DNA from: Bacteroidota bacterium | Lineage (GTDB): Bacteria; Bacteroidota; Bacteroidia; Chitinophagales; Chitinophagaceae | Direction of reading: 5' to 3' | Assembly (NCBI GenBank): GCA_016712665.1 | Contig: JADJQP010000001.1 | Span: forward strand, 62,001-126,000 | Length of the DNA stretch: 64,000 nucleotides | Part shown: one piece after another, positions 40,225-49,695 of the stretch | Numbering within the stretch: the stretch's first letter is position 1 | Layout: each line of letters begins with the position of its first letter | Notes under the pieces: model-generated | The model's input: only the letters and a program-made list of their open reading frames with translations | Told to the model about the DNA's origin: nothing | The model's database searches: none | Translations under genes and position numbers: made by a program

Positions 40225-41496
40225 CTAATAATGACATCTTTGACATTCCAAACCTCCGATATCGCTCACTTTTACATCTGCACGTTTTCCTTCCTTGATT
40301 TCGTCGTGATACTTTTGGAATATTGAATAGTAGTCATTATCAGCAAATTGTACTTTTGTATTTCTATGGCAATTTACGCACCATCCCATGCTTAAATCGG
40401 CAAACTGGTATACCTCATCCATTTCTTCAATATTGCCATGACATCTTTGACAAGCAACCTTACCGGACACTACGTGCAGTGAGTGATTAAAGTACACATG
40501 ATCTGGCATGTTATGAATTTTTTCCCACTCAATGGGTTTAGCCATGATGTCGCCATTTGCATTTTTCTTGTAGCTTTTTGCGGCTGGATCCCAACCGGCA
40601 TACTCATAAATTTTTTGAATTTCTTTGGTTCCGTCTACCGTTTTTCCTTCTAAAGTAACCAGTGGATGTTGATCGGCGCCCGTATATTCATTGATTTGCT
40701 TGTGACAATTCATACAAACGTTCACGGAAGGAATCATAGCATGACGACTCTTTTCAGCACCTGAGTGGCAATACAAGCAATTGATTTGGTTGATACCGGC
40801 ATGCACCTTATGCGAATAAAAAATGGGCTGCTTGGGCATATAATTTTTCTGACGACCCAATTCAGATCCTTTGGTCAACCAAACACCAAATCCTACAATG
40901 ACGATAATGGCCATAACGGCAATTACAACCTTGTTTCTAAAAAACGGCACATCCTTAGGTGAAGGCACACCCTCCATTGCGTTGGCAGAGCGGCTTAGCA
41001 CCTTGTTTACAGAGGTTAATACAACCACCACTACCAACAATATAATGGTTAAAATCGCATAGAGTAAGGTATTGTCTGACTCAGGAGCTTTGCCTCCATT
41101 AGGCGTCTCGGCTACTTTGGGTTCAGGTTTTGGAATATTCACATACGTAACAATCGCGTCAATTTCCTCAGTGGTAAGCGATGGAAACTCGGTCATAGCG
41201 GTCTTATTCCATTTGTTATACAAATCGTTTGCATACTTATCGCCACTGGCAATGACAGTGGCAGAGTTTTTTACCCATTTATACAACCATTCTTTACTGG
41301 GAACCCTACTGTCCATACCGTTCAAAGCCGGTCCTGTTGCGTCTTTGTAAGGGTTGTGGCAAGAGGCGCAATTTGCCTGAAAAAGGGCTTTCCCATCAGG
41401 CGCAGCCGTTGCATTTATTGTTTGAAAAACGAGGAAAACTAATAGAAGTATATATCCTTTGAAATCTTGTGCCATGCGTGATAGAAAACTTAACAT
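40225..41496 (-). CDS. actA: Alternative complex III multiheme cytochrome ActA
   Basis: A 423-residue protein with six CxxCH heme motifs: CASCH (residues 43-47) in an N-terminal monoheme domain, then CLYCH, CMNCH, CQRCH, CVNCH and the C-terminal CQRCH of the pentaheme domain. Two hydrophobic helices lie between the two parts (about 149-170 and 190-207). This fusion of a cytochrome c domain to the pentaheme ActA is common in Bacteroidota. It begins the operon, with a -7 element 38 nt upstream, and passes electrons between ActB and the other hemes. Confidence 0.94.
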   Translation of the reverse strand: MLSFLSRMAQDFKGYILLLVFLVFQTINATAAPDGKALFQANCASCHNPYKDATGPALNGMDSRVPSKEWLYKWVKNSATVIASGDKYANDLYNKWNKTAMTEFPSLTTEEIDAIVTYVNIPKPEPKVAETPNGGKAPESDNTLLYAILTIILLVVVVVLTSVNKVLSRSANAMEGVPSPKDVPFFRNKVVIAVMAIIVIVGFGVWLTKGSELGRQKNYMPKQPIFYSHKVHAGINQINCLYCHSGAEKSRHAMIPSVNVCMNCHKQINEYTGADQHPLVTLEGKTVDGTKEIQKIYEYAGWDPAAKSYKKNANGDIMAKPIEWEKIHNMPDHVYFNHSLHVVSGKVACQRCHGNIEEMDEVYQFADLSMGWCVNCHRNTKVQFADNDYYSIFQKYHDEIKEGKRADVKVSDIGGLECQRCHY

Positions 41497-41879
41497 CCGT
41501 TGAGTATAATTTTGTGTTAAAGTTGAATGAGCGCAAATATAGTAACGGAATTTAAGATTTTATACACAATTGCTAGAAAAATATTTTAGCTTGATTACTA
41601 AGGCTTTCAGGGCTACACTTCGTTTGAAAAATTGGTAGATTTTTGCATTTGTCACAAAAATGTCAAAATAGGAATGGCACAAGATTTGGGCATTTTGCAA
41701 TGAGTTAGGAACTTAAGTAGGTCTTCGTTCGGCATTTATTACTTAAAAATAGAAATCGGTACGCTTGCTATATAGTATTTTGAAAGGAATGTATTGAATG
41801 GGTACCATCTTCATGAGAGGGGCTTCCCAAATCCTTTGAATATTTTGCGCCGCATCTGGAGGCGAAACGATTTTGATTA
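41497..41879. other. 383-nt gap upstream of the act operon
   Basis: It holds the probable act promoter near 41,534. On the minus strand an open frame of about 50 codons (stop at 41743-41745) overlaps the 3' end of the YdcF-like gene and reads PPDAAQNIQRIWEAPLMKM; it has no recognised family or start signal and may be a remnant. Nothing else was seen. Confidence 0.4.
41534..41541 (-). promoter_or_regulatory. Bacteroidota -7 promoter element of the act operon (TATATTTG)
   Basis: TATATTTG on the minus strand matches TAnnTTTG and lies 37 nt before the actA ATG. A TTG at 41567-41569 is 25 nt upstream, wider than the usual 19-21 nt, so the -33 part is unsure. Confidence 0.5.
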
Positions 41880-42590
41880 TTATAATTTGCCTAACTTACC
41901 GTCAATGCCATATGGCACATCTTTACCTAAGGTGCCCTTTATACGTTGAAAGATGTTTTTCCGAGATTTTATGGAGACAAAATCATTTTTTCTACTATTT
42001 CGAATATCCAATTGAGCTTGCTGTGGCATCATGCCTGCAATATATTTATAGATGATGGGGATATGCTGTATATGGGTCGCATACCTATTTTTGGTATGTT
42101 TTTTTAGCATCATAGATTGATACGGGTCTGTGGCGAGGGCTAGTTTCTTAAATCCATTTTGTTTGGCAATTTTGTAGGAATAATAAACATTCTCGGTACT
42201 ATGTTCGGCAAGATTTTCAAGAAAAATATGTTGTGGATCTACTCCCAATTGTACGGCATAGGAGGCCATTACCACACTTTCATAATAGTCTGTATACACC
42301 GCTCCACCAGACAGTATTAGATTTTTGGCGATTCCACTTTTATATAAATAGACAGCCCATTGAACCCTTTCGGTGACTGTTCTATTGAGTTTTCCGTTAT
42401 CCACCGGCATACCCGTTACAATGGCGGCATCGTACACCTCCTTATTGGTGATTACTTTTTGAAATAAGGAATGCGCTCTTTTATGAAATCTCGAAATGGT
42501 AAAGGAAGACAACAAGATATGGGCACCTACAAGAAATATTGTGGTAACGAGAAGTTGTTTGCGCGAAAAAGAAGTAGTAGCCGCCTGCAT
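41880..42590 (-). CDS. YdcF/SanA-like DUF218 protein
   Basis: From the inner ATG at 42590 the product is 236 residues; the longer start at 42620 would overlap a -7 element TATATTTG (42618-42625), so the inner one is preferred. It has one N-terminal membrane helix (LLVTTIFLVGAHILLSSF). The DUF218 fold is seen in YDAAIVTGMPVDNGK, ERVQWAVYLYKSGIAKNLILSGG, and the ENLAEHSTENVYYSYKIAK segment. The family is linked to envelope integrity and possibly lipid-carrier handling, but activity is unproven. The tail KGTLGKDVPYGIDGKLGKL is common in Bacteroidota members. Confidence 0.85.
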   Translation of the reverse strand: MQAATTSFSRKQLLVTTIFLVGAHILLSSFTISRFHKRAHSLFQKVITNKEVYDAAIVTGMPVDNGKLNRTVTERVQWAVYLYKSGIAKNLILSGGAVYTDYYESVVMASYAVQLGVDPQHIFLENLAEHSTENVYYSYKIAKQNGFKKLALATDPYQSMMLKKHTKNRYATHIQHIPIIYKYIAGMMPQQAQLDIRNSRKNDFVSIKSRKNIFQRIKGTLGKDVPYGIDGKLGKL

Positions 42591-42617
42591 AATTGTATAG
42601 ATTTTGTTTATTGAAAA

Positions 42618-42625
42618 CAAATATA
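42618..42625 (-). promoter_or_regulatory. Bacteroidota -7 promoter element of the YdcF-like gene (TATATTTG)
   Basis: TATATTTG on the minus strand lies 27 nt before the preferred ATG at 42590 and helps decide that start. No -33 TTTG was found at the expected distance. Confidence 0.45.
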
Positions 42626-42917
42626 AATATCAATACTGTTGATTTATATTGATAAAACTAATAGGTTATATCTATATTCAGTGAGCCTATACATAGAGAA
42701 CCCGACATGTATTGAATGCCAATAGCAGGAATCACAGTAGCCTGCGTTCATTTACACCTATCATCACGTTGATACACAAAATATGACAAATGAGTATGAA
42801 GGCATAGTCGCAGGTGGTCAATTCCCATGCCCCCAGCATTTCAGGTCGACTGCCTAGCACCCACTTTATCAATAATTATCCATTTCGATAAATTACCTTT
42901 ATGCGGCTTTATTAGAA

Positions 42918-44096
42918 ATGCAAAAAAAAGTAGTTCATATTTTCGGTTCGGGGCATTTGGTATTTCGATTGAAAAAAATCATTGAAAGTAAATCATACCA
43001 AGTGGTACAGTGCAATGATGAAGTGATTAACAATATCTCTATTTCAGGTTCTATCATTGATAATTTGGAAAGTTATTTTAAGCAGGTCGATTTAGAACAT
43101 GTAAAAATGATTTATCTGCTCGATGATAAAGATGAAAACAATCTGCAGCTGGTTATTGCCCTGAGCGCACTCAAACTAAATATTCCCATTACGGTTTCTT
43201 TATTTAATGAGAACTTTATTTCGAATTTATTTAAAGACAATCCGAAAATTACTATTCTAAACCCAGCCAAAATTGCGGCCCCACATTTTGTAGAGGCTCT
43301 TGATAAAGAACACGAAAGAACAGAAGAAATCCCTTCTAAATCTGTTCAAAATAGTCCTCAAAAAAAGGGCGATTACCTGATTCTCAAATTATTGGCGGTA
43401 TTCCTATCCGTTTTGACTTGTTATGTATTATACTTTCACTATCATGAACATTTGAATTGGGTAAATGCCATTTATTTTGTGGTTTCTACCATGACCACTG
43501 TAGGATATGGCGATGTGAATTTACTCAATGCTTCCGATTGGAGTAAAATGCTGGCGGTAGTTCTGATGCTGGCCTCTACCACTTTGATGTGGATGATTTT
43601 CTCCCTAACGGTTGACTACTTTTTGAAAAATAGAATTCAGATTTCACTGGGTCGAAAAAAATACAATCTGAAAAAACATATCATCGTCTGCGGCCTGGGT
43701 CGATTGGGATATTATATTGTGCAGGAATTACTGCAAAAAGGAGAAAAAGTAATCATCATTGAAATAGATGAAAATTCAAAACATATCGAATACTTCAGAA
43801 GCAGGGGCGCTGCGGTATATGTCGGCGATGCCCGCTCTGAAAAAGTACTGGCAGATGTCAATGTCACAAAAAGTGCCGCACTCATTTCCGTAATCAATAA
43901 TGATGCCCTCAATATCGAAATTGGTTTGCACGCCCAGGCCCTTTGTCCTCATTTGAAAATTATTCTGAGAATATTTGATGAAGATATTGCAGCTGAACTT
44001 AAAGAAGTGCTGCATTTAAATTTTGTAATCAGCAACTCCAGTATTGCCAGTAAGTACTTCTACAAAATATTAGAGAAAGCAACAGGCAATAGCTGA
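42918..44096 (+). CDS. Potassium channel protein with RCK domains on both sides of the pore
   Basis: A 392-residue protein. Residues 4-130 look like a TrkA-N/RCK domain (start VVHIFGSGHLVFRLKK). A helix at about 154-173 and one at about 211-232 flank the pore loop STMTTVGYGDV, whose TVGYGD is the K+ selectivity filter. Residues 254-380 form a second, typical RCK domain (HIIVCGLGRLGYYIVQELL, then IIIEIDEN). It is a 2TM potassium channel likely gated by a nucleotide or ion bound to RCK. It stands alone, 297 nt from the YdcF-like gene. Identity of the class is secure; ligand unknown. Confidence 0.9.
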   Translation: MQKKVVHIFGSGHLVFRLKKIIESKSYQVVQCNDEVINNISISGSIIDNLESYFKQVDLEHVKMIYLLDDKDENNLQLVIALSALKLNIPITVSLFNENFISNLFKDNPKITILNPAKIAAPHFVEALDKEHERTEEIPSKSVQNSPQKKGDYLILKLLAVFLSVLTCYVLYFHYHEHLNWVNAIYFVVSTMTTVGYGDVNLLNASDWSKMLAVVLMLASTTLMWMIFSLTVDYFLKNRIQISLGRKKYNLKKHIIVCGLGRLGYYIVQELLQKGEKVIIIEIDENSKHIEYFRSRGAAVYVGDARSEKVLADVNVTKSAALISVINNDALNIEIGLHAQALCPHLKIILRIFDEDIAAELKEVLHLNFVISNSSIASKYFYKILEKATGNS

Positions 44097-44366
44097 AATT
44101 CATAAATAAATGTGCTTGCAGAACGAAAAATGCTCCGATTCTACAAAAAAAGATGCAGGGCATTTATGCCAATTTAAGGATTTGATTCAATACGCTGAAA
44201 GAATCCAAGGTACAGATACTCTCCTTGTCGCAGAAAGTCCAATCTCTCAACAACCATCATTCACAATGACTACAACGTCTTTGCTGAGAGAAAAATTTTA
44301 CATTTCATCCCTTTGAAATTCTGAATAGCTACAATCGGTATAATTTTTTGTACCTTTGCAGCGTTA
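44097..44366. other. 270-nt gap before the TonB operon
   Basis: A 68-codon open frame (44110-44316) lies here but has no recognised motif, signal peptide or good start context, so it is not called. The end holds the -7 element at 44351-44358. Confidence 0.4.
44351..44358 (+). promoter_or_regulatory. Bacteroidota -7 promoter element (TACCTTTG)
   Basis: TACCTTTG matches TAnnTTTG and ends only 8 nt before the ATG at 44367, so the transcript would have almost no leader. A -33 TTTG at the normal spacing is absent. Confidence 0.5.
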
Positions 44367-44699
44367 ATGCGTGCGAAACAAATCATATCGTTTCTTTTAC
44401 TCGGAGTATTTCTAACCTATATTACACCGAAAGAAATTTTTCATGCTTTTACAAGTCATAATGATACGGAGCATAGCATCACTCATAATCCGAATCAATT
44501 AGAGGTAGGTTCAGAGCATCATCACTGCGAATTGATGAAATTAGATCAGCAATTCGCCTCTTCGGCCATTTCTATCCCGTATTTTAGTTTTAGCAAACCT
44601 ATTTATTTTGCGAATCAGCAAAAGCATGCTATTGTACAGTGCATCCTTCCTACTGCGAATTTTGCAATTCATCCACTTCGTGGCCCGCCTACGGTTTAA
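44367..44699 (+). CDS. Small exported His-rich protein ahead of a TonB receptor
   Basis: A 110-residue protein with a hydrophobic N-terminal segment (IISFLLLGVFLTYITP) that may be a signal or anchor. The middle is rich in His, Cys and acidic residues (HAFTSHNDTEHS and SEHHHCELMKLD), which suggests metal binding. It is first in a three-gene set with the TonB receptor and a lipoprotein, 73 nt upstream of the receptor. Small His-rich proteins often precede metal or heme receptors in Bacteroidota; the metal here is not known. Confidence 0.6.
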   Translation: MRAKQIISFLLLGVFLTYITPKEIFHAFTSHNDTEHSITHNPNQLEVGSEHHHCELMKLDQQFASSAISIPYFSFSKPIYFANQQKHAIVQCILPTANFAIHPLRGPPTV

Positions 44700-44772
44700 T
44701 GGTTTTTTGTCGACACTGAGTTCCTCTAAAAGGGCTATTCAGTAAGTACCATTATTTCCAATACTCTTTTTC

Positions 44773-47112
44773 ATGAAAAAATTATTTGCATTAGCAGCGA
44801 TGCTGACTTTTGCACTGTTTGCTTATAGCCAACAAGAAAATTGCCGCGCAACCCTTCATCTAAAAATAGTAGATGCTGCCTCCGGTTTGGGTATCGAAGA
44901 TGTAACCGCCTATTTGCCTCAACAGCAAAAAGGAAATCACAGTAACCAAATGGGTGAATTGGACATTACGGAGCTTTGTACAGGCGACTATTTATTGATT
45001 TGCAAACATCTCAATCATGAAGAGCGAAAAGAAGTCATCCAAATTAGGGAAGGAAAAAATGTAAAGACTGTTTACATGACTTGTCACACCGATACCCTAC
45101 ATGGCATTACCATCAAAGGGGCTCGTTTGCATTGGGAAGCTACTCAAGTCATTCACAAAATTCAGGATAAGGATCTGTTTGTCTCCCAAGGCCTTTCATT
45201 GGGAAAAGCATTAGAGAAAGTGAATGGAGTGTACAATTTAAGCACCGGTAATCATATCAGCAAACCCATCATCAGAGGCTTGCATAGCAACCGGGTACTT
45301 ATATTAAATAATGAAATTCGCCAAGAGGGTCAGCAATGGGGCAATGAACATGCACCCGAAATAGATCAGTTTATTGCCAAAAGCATTGAAGTGGTAAAAG
45401 GTGCTCAAACAATCAAACATGGTAGCGATGTTATTGGGGGTGTTGTGCTGGTGCAACCCAAACCCTTGCAGCAAATTCAGGGTATTGAAGCAGAAGTCAA
45501 TACTGGTATTATGAGCAACGGAAGAGCGTCGGCCTCCTCTCTTTTAGTTGAAGGGCGCCGGCAGGAATGGAAGGGATTGGCATGGAGATTACAAGGCACC
45601 TTTAAAAAAGCCGGAAATGCAAAAACTTCGGATTATTTTTTAAAAAATACCGGTATGCAGGAAATGAATTATTCTGCCGCCGTCGGATATCAGAAGAAAG
45701 GGTTCAATATAGAATTGTTTCACAGTTTTTTCAATACGGATATAGCCATTTTTGCAGGATCTCATATCGGAAATTTGAGTGATTTATATCAAGCTTTTAA
45801 TGCAGAAAGACCATTGGATAGTAGTGGATTTACATACAAAATAGACCTACCTTATCAGCGCGTTTTACATCGGCTCAGCAAAGTGTCTGCTTCCTGGCAG
45901 GCCGATGATTTCGGTACACTCAAATTCATTTATGCCTATCAAAACAATATTCGCAAAGAATTTGATCGAAATATTGTTGCATTACAACCGGACGGCAGCT
46001 ACAAACCATCGTTGCATTTTGAGTTAAACACCCAGCATTTTCATTTGAGTTTTGAGCCTAAACCTGAAAAAAAGATGGTAGGCGAAATAGGCATGGATGG
46101 TATGATACAAAGCAATGAATATTATGGTAGTTATTTTATTCCGAATTTTCAGAAAAGTACAGTAGGTGGTTATTTGACCGAAAAGTGGCATCATCATGCT
46201 TTTTCATTGGAGGTCGGCTTACGCTACGATTTGAATCACTTTGAGATACAAAAATGGGAAAACAACCAATTGATTGATCGCAGGCATCAATATTCAGGCA
46301 TGGCGGCCTCGGCTGCCCTACGATATCAATTTCCGTTTATCACGCTACATCTCAATGGGGGCAGTACCTGGAGAGCACCCTTTGTGAATGAATTATACAG
46401 CTATGGTGTTCATCATAGTGCCGCCAGTTTTGAAATTGGCGATAGTACCGTGGTACCGGAAAGGAGTTACAATGCCTCTTTAACCATGGATTTCAATTAT
46501 CAAAATAATATTGAAGGAGAAGTTACTTTGTATAACAATTATATCAAAAATTTCATCAACATGACTCCCGTGCTACCGGCAACCCTTACCATCAGAGGTG
46601 CCTTTCCAACCTTTCAATTTATGCAAACCGATGTGAATATGTTTGGAATGGAATTTTCTGTAACCAAAGCCTTGTACGCAACCTTGCATGCACATCTAAA
46701 GGGCAATTTGTTATTGGCAAGGGATATAAAAAGAGGTGCTTACCTTTTTGGAATGCCTCCTGCCCGATTTGAAACCGATTTGGATTATACCCTTTTTAAA
46801 AAGGATCAAAACAATGTGCACTTTGTGATGAATGCCTCCTATACCTTCAAGCAGTTTCTGGTACCAACTGCTGCTGACTATGTACCCGCACCTCCAGCTT
46901 ATTTTTTGCTGCAAAGTGAACTACTTGCCGATTGGCGTTTTGCAAAGCAAACAGTACGAATGAATCTGGGCGTGAGCAATATTTTGAACACTCGGTACCG
47001 CGACTATTTAAACCGTAATCGGTATTTCGCCAATGAAAGCGGTAGAAATATATATATACGGATTTCGATTCCCATTACCATTAGTAAACAAACAAAAATT
47101 TCAAACAATTAA
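44773..47112 (+). CDS. TonB-dependent outer-membrane receptor
   Basis: A 779-residue protein: signal peptide (ending FALFAYSQ), a carboxypeptidase-regulatory-like domain (about residues 25-105), then the plug (GLSLGKALEKVNGVYNLSTG, then ISKPIIRGLHSNRVLILNNEI and SIEVVKGAQTIKHGSDVIGGVVLV) and a 22-strand type barrel ending in FANESGRNIYIRISIPITI. It imports a ligand across the outer membrane using TonB energy. The neighbours (His-rich small protein, lipoprotein) point to a metal or metal complex (inference). It ends 11 nt before the lipoprotein gene. Confidence 0.92.
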   Translation: MKKLFALAAMLTFALFAYSQQENCRATLHLKIVDAASGLGIEDVTAYLPQQQKGNHSNQMGELDITELCTGDYLLICKHLNHEERKEVIQIREGKNVKTVYMTCHTDTLHGITIKGARLHWEATQVIHKIQDKDLFVSQGLSLGKALEKVNGVYNLSTGNHISKPIIRGLHSNRVLILNNEIRQEGQQWGNEHAPEIDQFIAKSIEVVKGAQTIKHGSDVIGGVVLVQPKPLQQIQGIEAEVNTGIMSNGRASASSLLVEGRRQEWKGLAWRLQGTFKKAGNAKTSDYFLKNTGMQEMNYSAAVGYQKKGFNIELFHSFFNTDIAIFAGSHIGNLSDLYQAFNAERPLDSSGFTYKIDLPYQRVLHRLSKVSASWQADDFGTLKFIYAYQNNIRKEFDRNIVALQPDGSYKPSLHFELNTQHFHLSFEPKPEKKMVGEIGMDGMIQSNEYYGSYFIPNFQKSTVGGYLTEKWHHHAFSLEVGLRYDLNHFEIQKWENNQLIDRRHQYSGMAASAALRYQFPFITLHLNGGSTWRAPFVNELYSYGVHHSAASFEIGDSTVVPERSYNASLTMDFNYQNNIEGEVTLYNNYIKNFINMTPVLPATLTIRGAFPTFQFMQTDVNMFGMEFSVTKALYATLHAHLKGNLLLARDIKRGAYLFGMPPARFETDLDYTLFKKDQNNVHFVMNASYTFKQFLVPTAADYVPAPPAYFLLQSELLADWRFAKQTVRMNLGVSNILNTRYRDYLNRNRYFANESGRNIYIRISIPITISKQTKISNN

Positions 47113-47123
47113 AAACAATTCAA

Positions 47124-47693
47124 ATGAATATCTTAAAAACAATTTCAAATACAACTCTTATTACCGTATCCATTTTCGCACTTACACTTGCCTACACCTC
47201 TTGTAAAAAGAAGGTGGTGACACCTCCCAATCCGAATGAGGAAGAGCTAATAACCACGATTCTTTTGCATTTTACTGATAGTGCCGGTGTGCAACCGTCG
47301 GTGACCAGTATTTACAAAGACGTAGATGGCGATGGTGGTAATAACCCAAGCCAATGGGATACCATAAAACTGAAGGCCAATACTACATACTACGCCGAAA
47401 TTCTTTTGCTGGATGATAGCAAGTCACCCGCAGATACCATCAGCAATGAGGTATTGGAAGAAGCTAAAGATCATCTCTTTTGCTTTACCCCTTCCAATGT
47501 GAATGTCAGTGTGAAGCGTACAGACCTCGACATCAACAATTTAGAAATTGGACTACAATCCAAATGGTATACCGGTGCCGTAGCAACTGGAACCATGCAG
47601 GTAGTACTTCGTCATCAACCTGATATCAAAACCGGTGCTTGTGCATTAGGCTCAAGTGATGTGGATCTCACGTTTCAATGTAAAGTAGAATAG
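47124..47693 (+). CDS. Lipoprotein partner of the TonB receptor
   Basis: A 189-residue lipoprotein (signal ending LAYTSC, Cys about residue 27). It begins its mature part with EEELITTILLHF, then YKDVDGDGG, TTYYAEILLL, and ends with GTMQVVLRHQPDIKTG and DVDLTF. These segments match a Bacteroidota family often annotated as type 1 periplasmic binding fold superfamily protein and found next to TonB receptors. It is probably a surface or periplasmic ligand-binding partner. It lies 11 nt after the receptor and converges on the S41 protease. Confidence 0.75.
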   Translation: MNILKTISNTTLITVSIFALTLAYTSCKKKVVTPPNPNEEELITTILLHFTDSAGVQPSVTSIYKDVDGDGGNNPSQWDTIKLKANTTYYAEILLLDDSKSPADTISNEVLEEAKDHLFCFTPSNVNVSVKRTDLDINNLEIGLQSKWYTGAVATGTMQVVLRHQPDIKTGACALGSSDVDLTFQCKVE

Positions 47694-47699
47694 CAAGCA

Positions 47700-49412
47700 T
47701 TACACAAAAAAGCGGGTGAACTGTTCACCCGCTTTTTTATTTTCCTTTAGCAAGGCATCGTACTTGCTTTGATTGGATAGCAAATTGATGGCTTCCAATA
47801 CTTCGTCGTCATCACGAATTTGATTTTGAAGCCTTCCTTTTTGAAAATAATAGCGGGGTACAATTTCAGATTGTAACAATTGCATGATTTCTTTTTTATT
47901 CTTAATCAAATCTTGCTTCTTGTCGTGTGCTAAAGATTTCTGCAAACTTTCAAAATCTTTTTTGACCCCCTCAAAATAATTTTCCTTGAGAGCCGTTTCT
48001 TTACATTGCACCAGCGACTCTTCTCTTTTGGTTTTATAAGAATAATCTTTTCCCTCTAACCAATTTACACAATCGTCAAAATCTTTATCGCTCAGTTTAA
48101 AGTCCTTTGAAGAAGCAATACTTGGATGTGCTTTTACATATTCAGTAGCATAATCAAAGGAATAGGACTTATTAATGAGTGTTGAAATAATTCGTAAAGA
48201 CTCCCGTGAATTTGTTTTGACATCCGGATCGATACCTCCTCCGTCCATAACCGTTCGGCCACCTTTTGTTTTAAACTTGGTTTTAATCGAATCCGGTATT
48301 TCACCTACACTGCCGTCCTCGTTTCGATGTGAATAATCGAGGGCTTGAATGCAACGTCCACTAGGAGTATAATACTTGGCCGTGGTCACTTTTAATTTGG
48401 CATTAAACAATAAGGAACGGGTAGCTTGTACCAAACCCTTTCCGAAAGTTCGTTGCCCAATTACCACACCTCGATCCAAATCTTGCATGGTACCCGCAAC
48501 AATTTCGGATGCGGAAGCAGAGTTACGATTGGTCAATACGGTAAGAGGTATTTTTTCATCCCAAGGAGATCCCATGGTTCGGTGCTCTTTGTCCCATTCT
48601 GCAGCCTTTCCTTTGGTACTTACCACCAATTGATTTCCATTAATAAAAAGGCCACAGACGTTTACGGCCTCATCTAGTAAACCTCCGGGGTTATATCGCA
48701 AATCGAGAATCACCCCTTTGGTACCCGGATTGGCTTTCTTTAAGCTATCCAATGCGCTTCGTACCATACTGCCGCAACGCTCGGTAAATTGGGTTAGGCG
48801 TACATAGGCAAATTCATTGTTTTGACCCACCATACCTGCATAGGGCACACTGCTCACATTGATTTCTTCCCGTGTAATGGTTTTTACACTCTCTGCGCCA
48901 GTAAAAGCATCTCGAACTTTTAATTTGATTTGAGTGCCTGGGCTGCCTTTTAAAAACTTACTCAAATCTTCCATTTCTCTGCCCTTGGTGGATCTACCAT
49001 CGATTTCAAGAATCAAATCACCAGCCTTCATTCCGGCTTTGGTAATCGGACTATTTTCGTATGGCTCACTGATGGCCAAATAATCGTCCTTAATGCGGAC
49101 TGTACTGCCGATGCCACCGTACTTTCCGGTAGTTTGAAACCGATAATCTTCGATATCCTCCTCTGTAATGTATGTAGTGTAGGGATCCAGCTCTTCCAAC
49201 ATGGCATCAATTCCGGTTTTTACCAATTTGCCTGGCTGAATGGGATCGACATAATAGGTAGTAAGTTCCTTAAACAAGGTTGTGAAAACCTCCAGATTCT
49301 TTGAAATTTCAAAGTAAGAATCAGACTCCGTTGCTCGCACAAATAGCATGATGGTAATACCCAAAGCAATGCCTATAATATATTTTTTAGTATGTTGGTA
49401 AACCGATTTCAT
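47700..49412 (-). CDS. S41-family C-terminal processing protease
   Basis: A 570-residue protein with one N-terminal membrane/signal helix (about residues 11-26), a PDZ domain (about 100-170: KYGGIGSTVRIKDDY ... GDLILEIDGRS), and the S41 core: LDLRYNPGGLLDEAV, then the catalytic Ser300 in TNRNSASASEIVAG and Lys325 in RTFGKGLVQ, the standard Ser-Lys dyad with 25-residue spacing. It cleaves periplasmic proteins from the C-terminus. Its last codons lie inside a palindromic terminator. It converges on the TonB operon. Confidence 0.94.
   Translation of the reverse strand: MKSVYQHTKKYIIGIALGITIMLFVRATESDSYFEISKNLEVFTTLFKELTTYYVDPIQPGKLVKTGIDAMLEELDPYTTYITEEDIEDYRFQTTGKYGGIGSTVRIKDDYLAISEPYENSPITKAGMKAGDLILEIDGRSTKGREMEDLSKFLKGSPGTQIKLKVRDAFTGAESVKTITREEINVSSVPYAGMVGQNNEFAYVRLTQFTERCGSMVRSALDSLKKANPGTKGVILDLRYNPGGLLDEAVNVCGLFINGNQLVVSTKGKAAEWDKEHRTMGSPWDEKIPLTVLTNRNSASASEIVAGTMQDLDRGVVIGQRTFGKGLVQATRSLLFNAKLKVTTAKYYTPSGRCIQALDYSHRNEDGSVGEIPDSIKTKFKTKGGRTVMDGGGIDPDVKTNSRESLRIISTLINKSYSFDYATEYVKAHPSIASSKDFKLSDKDFDDCVNWLEGKDYSYKTKREESLVQCKETALKENYFEGVKKDFESLQKSLAHDKKQDLIKNKKEIMQLLQSEIVPRYYFQKGRLQNQIRDDDEVLEAINLLSNQSKYDALLKENKKAGEQFTRFFV
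47706..47738. terminator. Perfect 16-bp palindromic terminator inside the protease 3' end
   Basis: AAAAAAGCGGGTGAAC (47706-47721) and GTTCACCCGCTTTTTT (47723-47738) form a perfect inverted repeat around one T, usable on both strands. On the plus strand it closes the TonB operon 12 nt after its last stop. On the minus strand it lies within the last codons of the S41 protease and its T run ends just before the GTG TAA that ends the gene. Confidence 0.9.
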
Positions 49413-49695
49413 GGTAATTTCAATAAAGACGTGCTATTTTTAAAAAAGTAAGTGCAAATTATCAAAAAAAGGGATACAATAATCCACTTCCTACTCACAA
49501 TGCTGTTAAAGTAAATAAAAATACGTTTAACCCCTTAATCCAATTAGCCTTTGTAGCCAAGAAATGGGGTATTTTAGAGTAGAGCTTATAGCGTTGTCCT
49601 AATAATAAGGCTGCTCGAATTTGTGATTGGTGCGCCCTCAGTTCCTTGAAATAAAAGTACCACCCATTGCCACTGTTCTATTATTCTCTCAAGGT
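49413..49695. other. Gap with no clear feature
   Basis: 283 nt between the protease start and the YidD stop. I see no gene, RNA or strong hairpin; a short T/A-rich stretch upstream of the protease probably holds its promoter. Confidence 0.4.

Noticed and set aside
44110..44316. 68-codon open frame after the potassium channel gene
   Set aside because: No signal, motif or promoter supports it; composition is not clearly coding.
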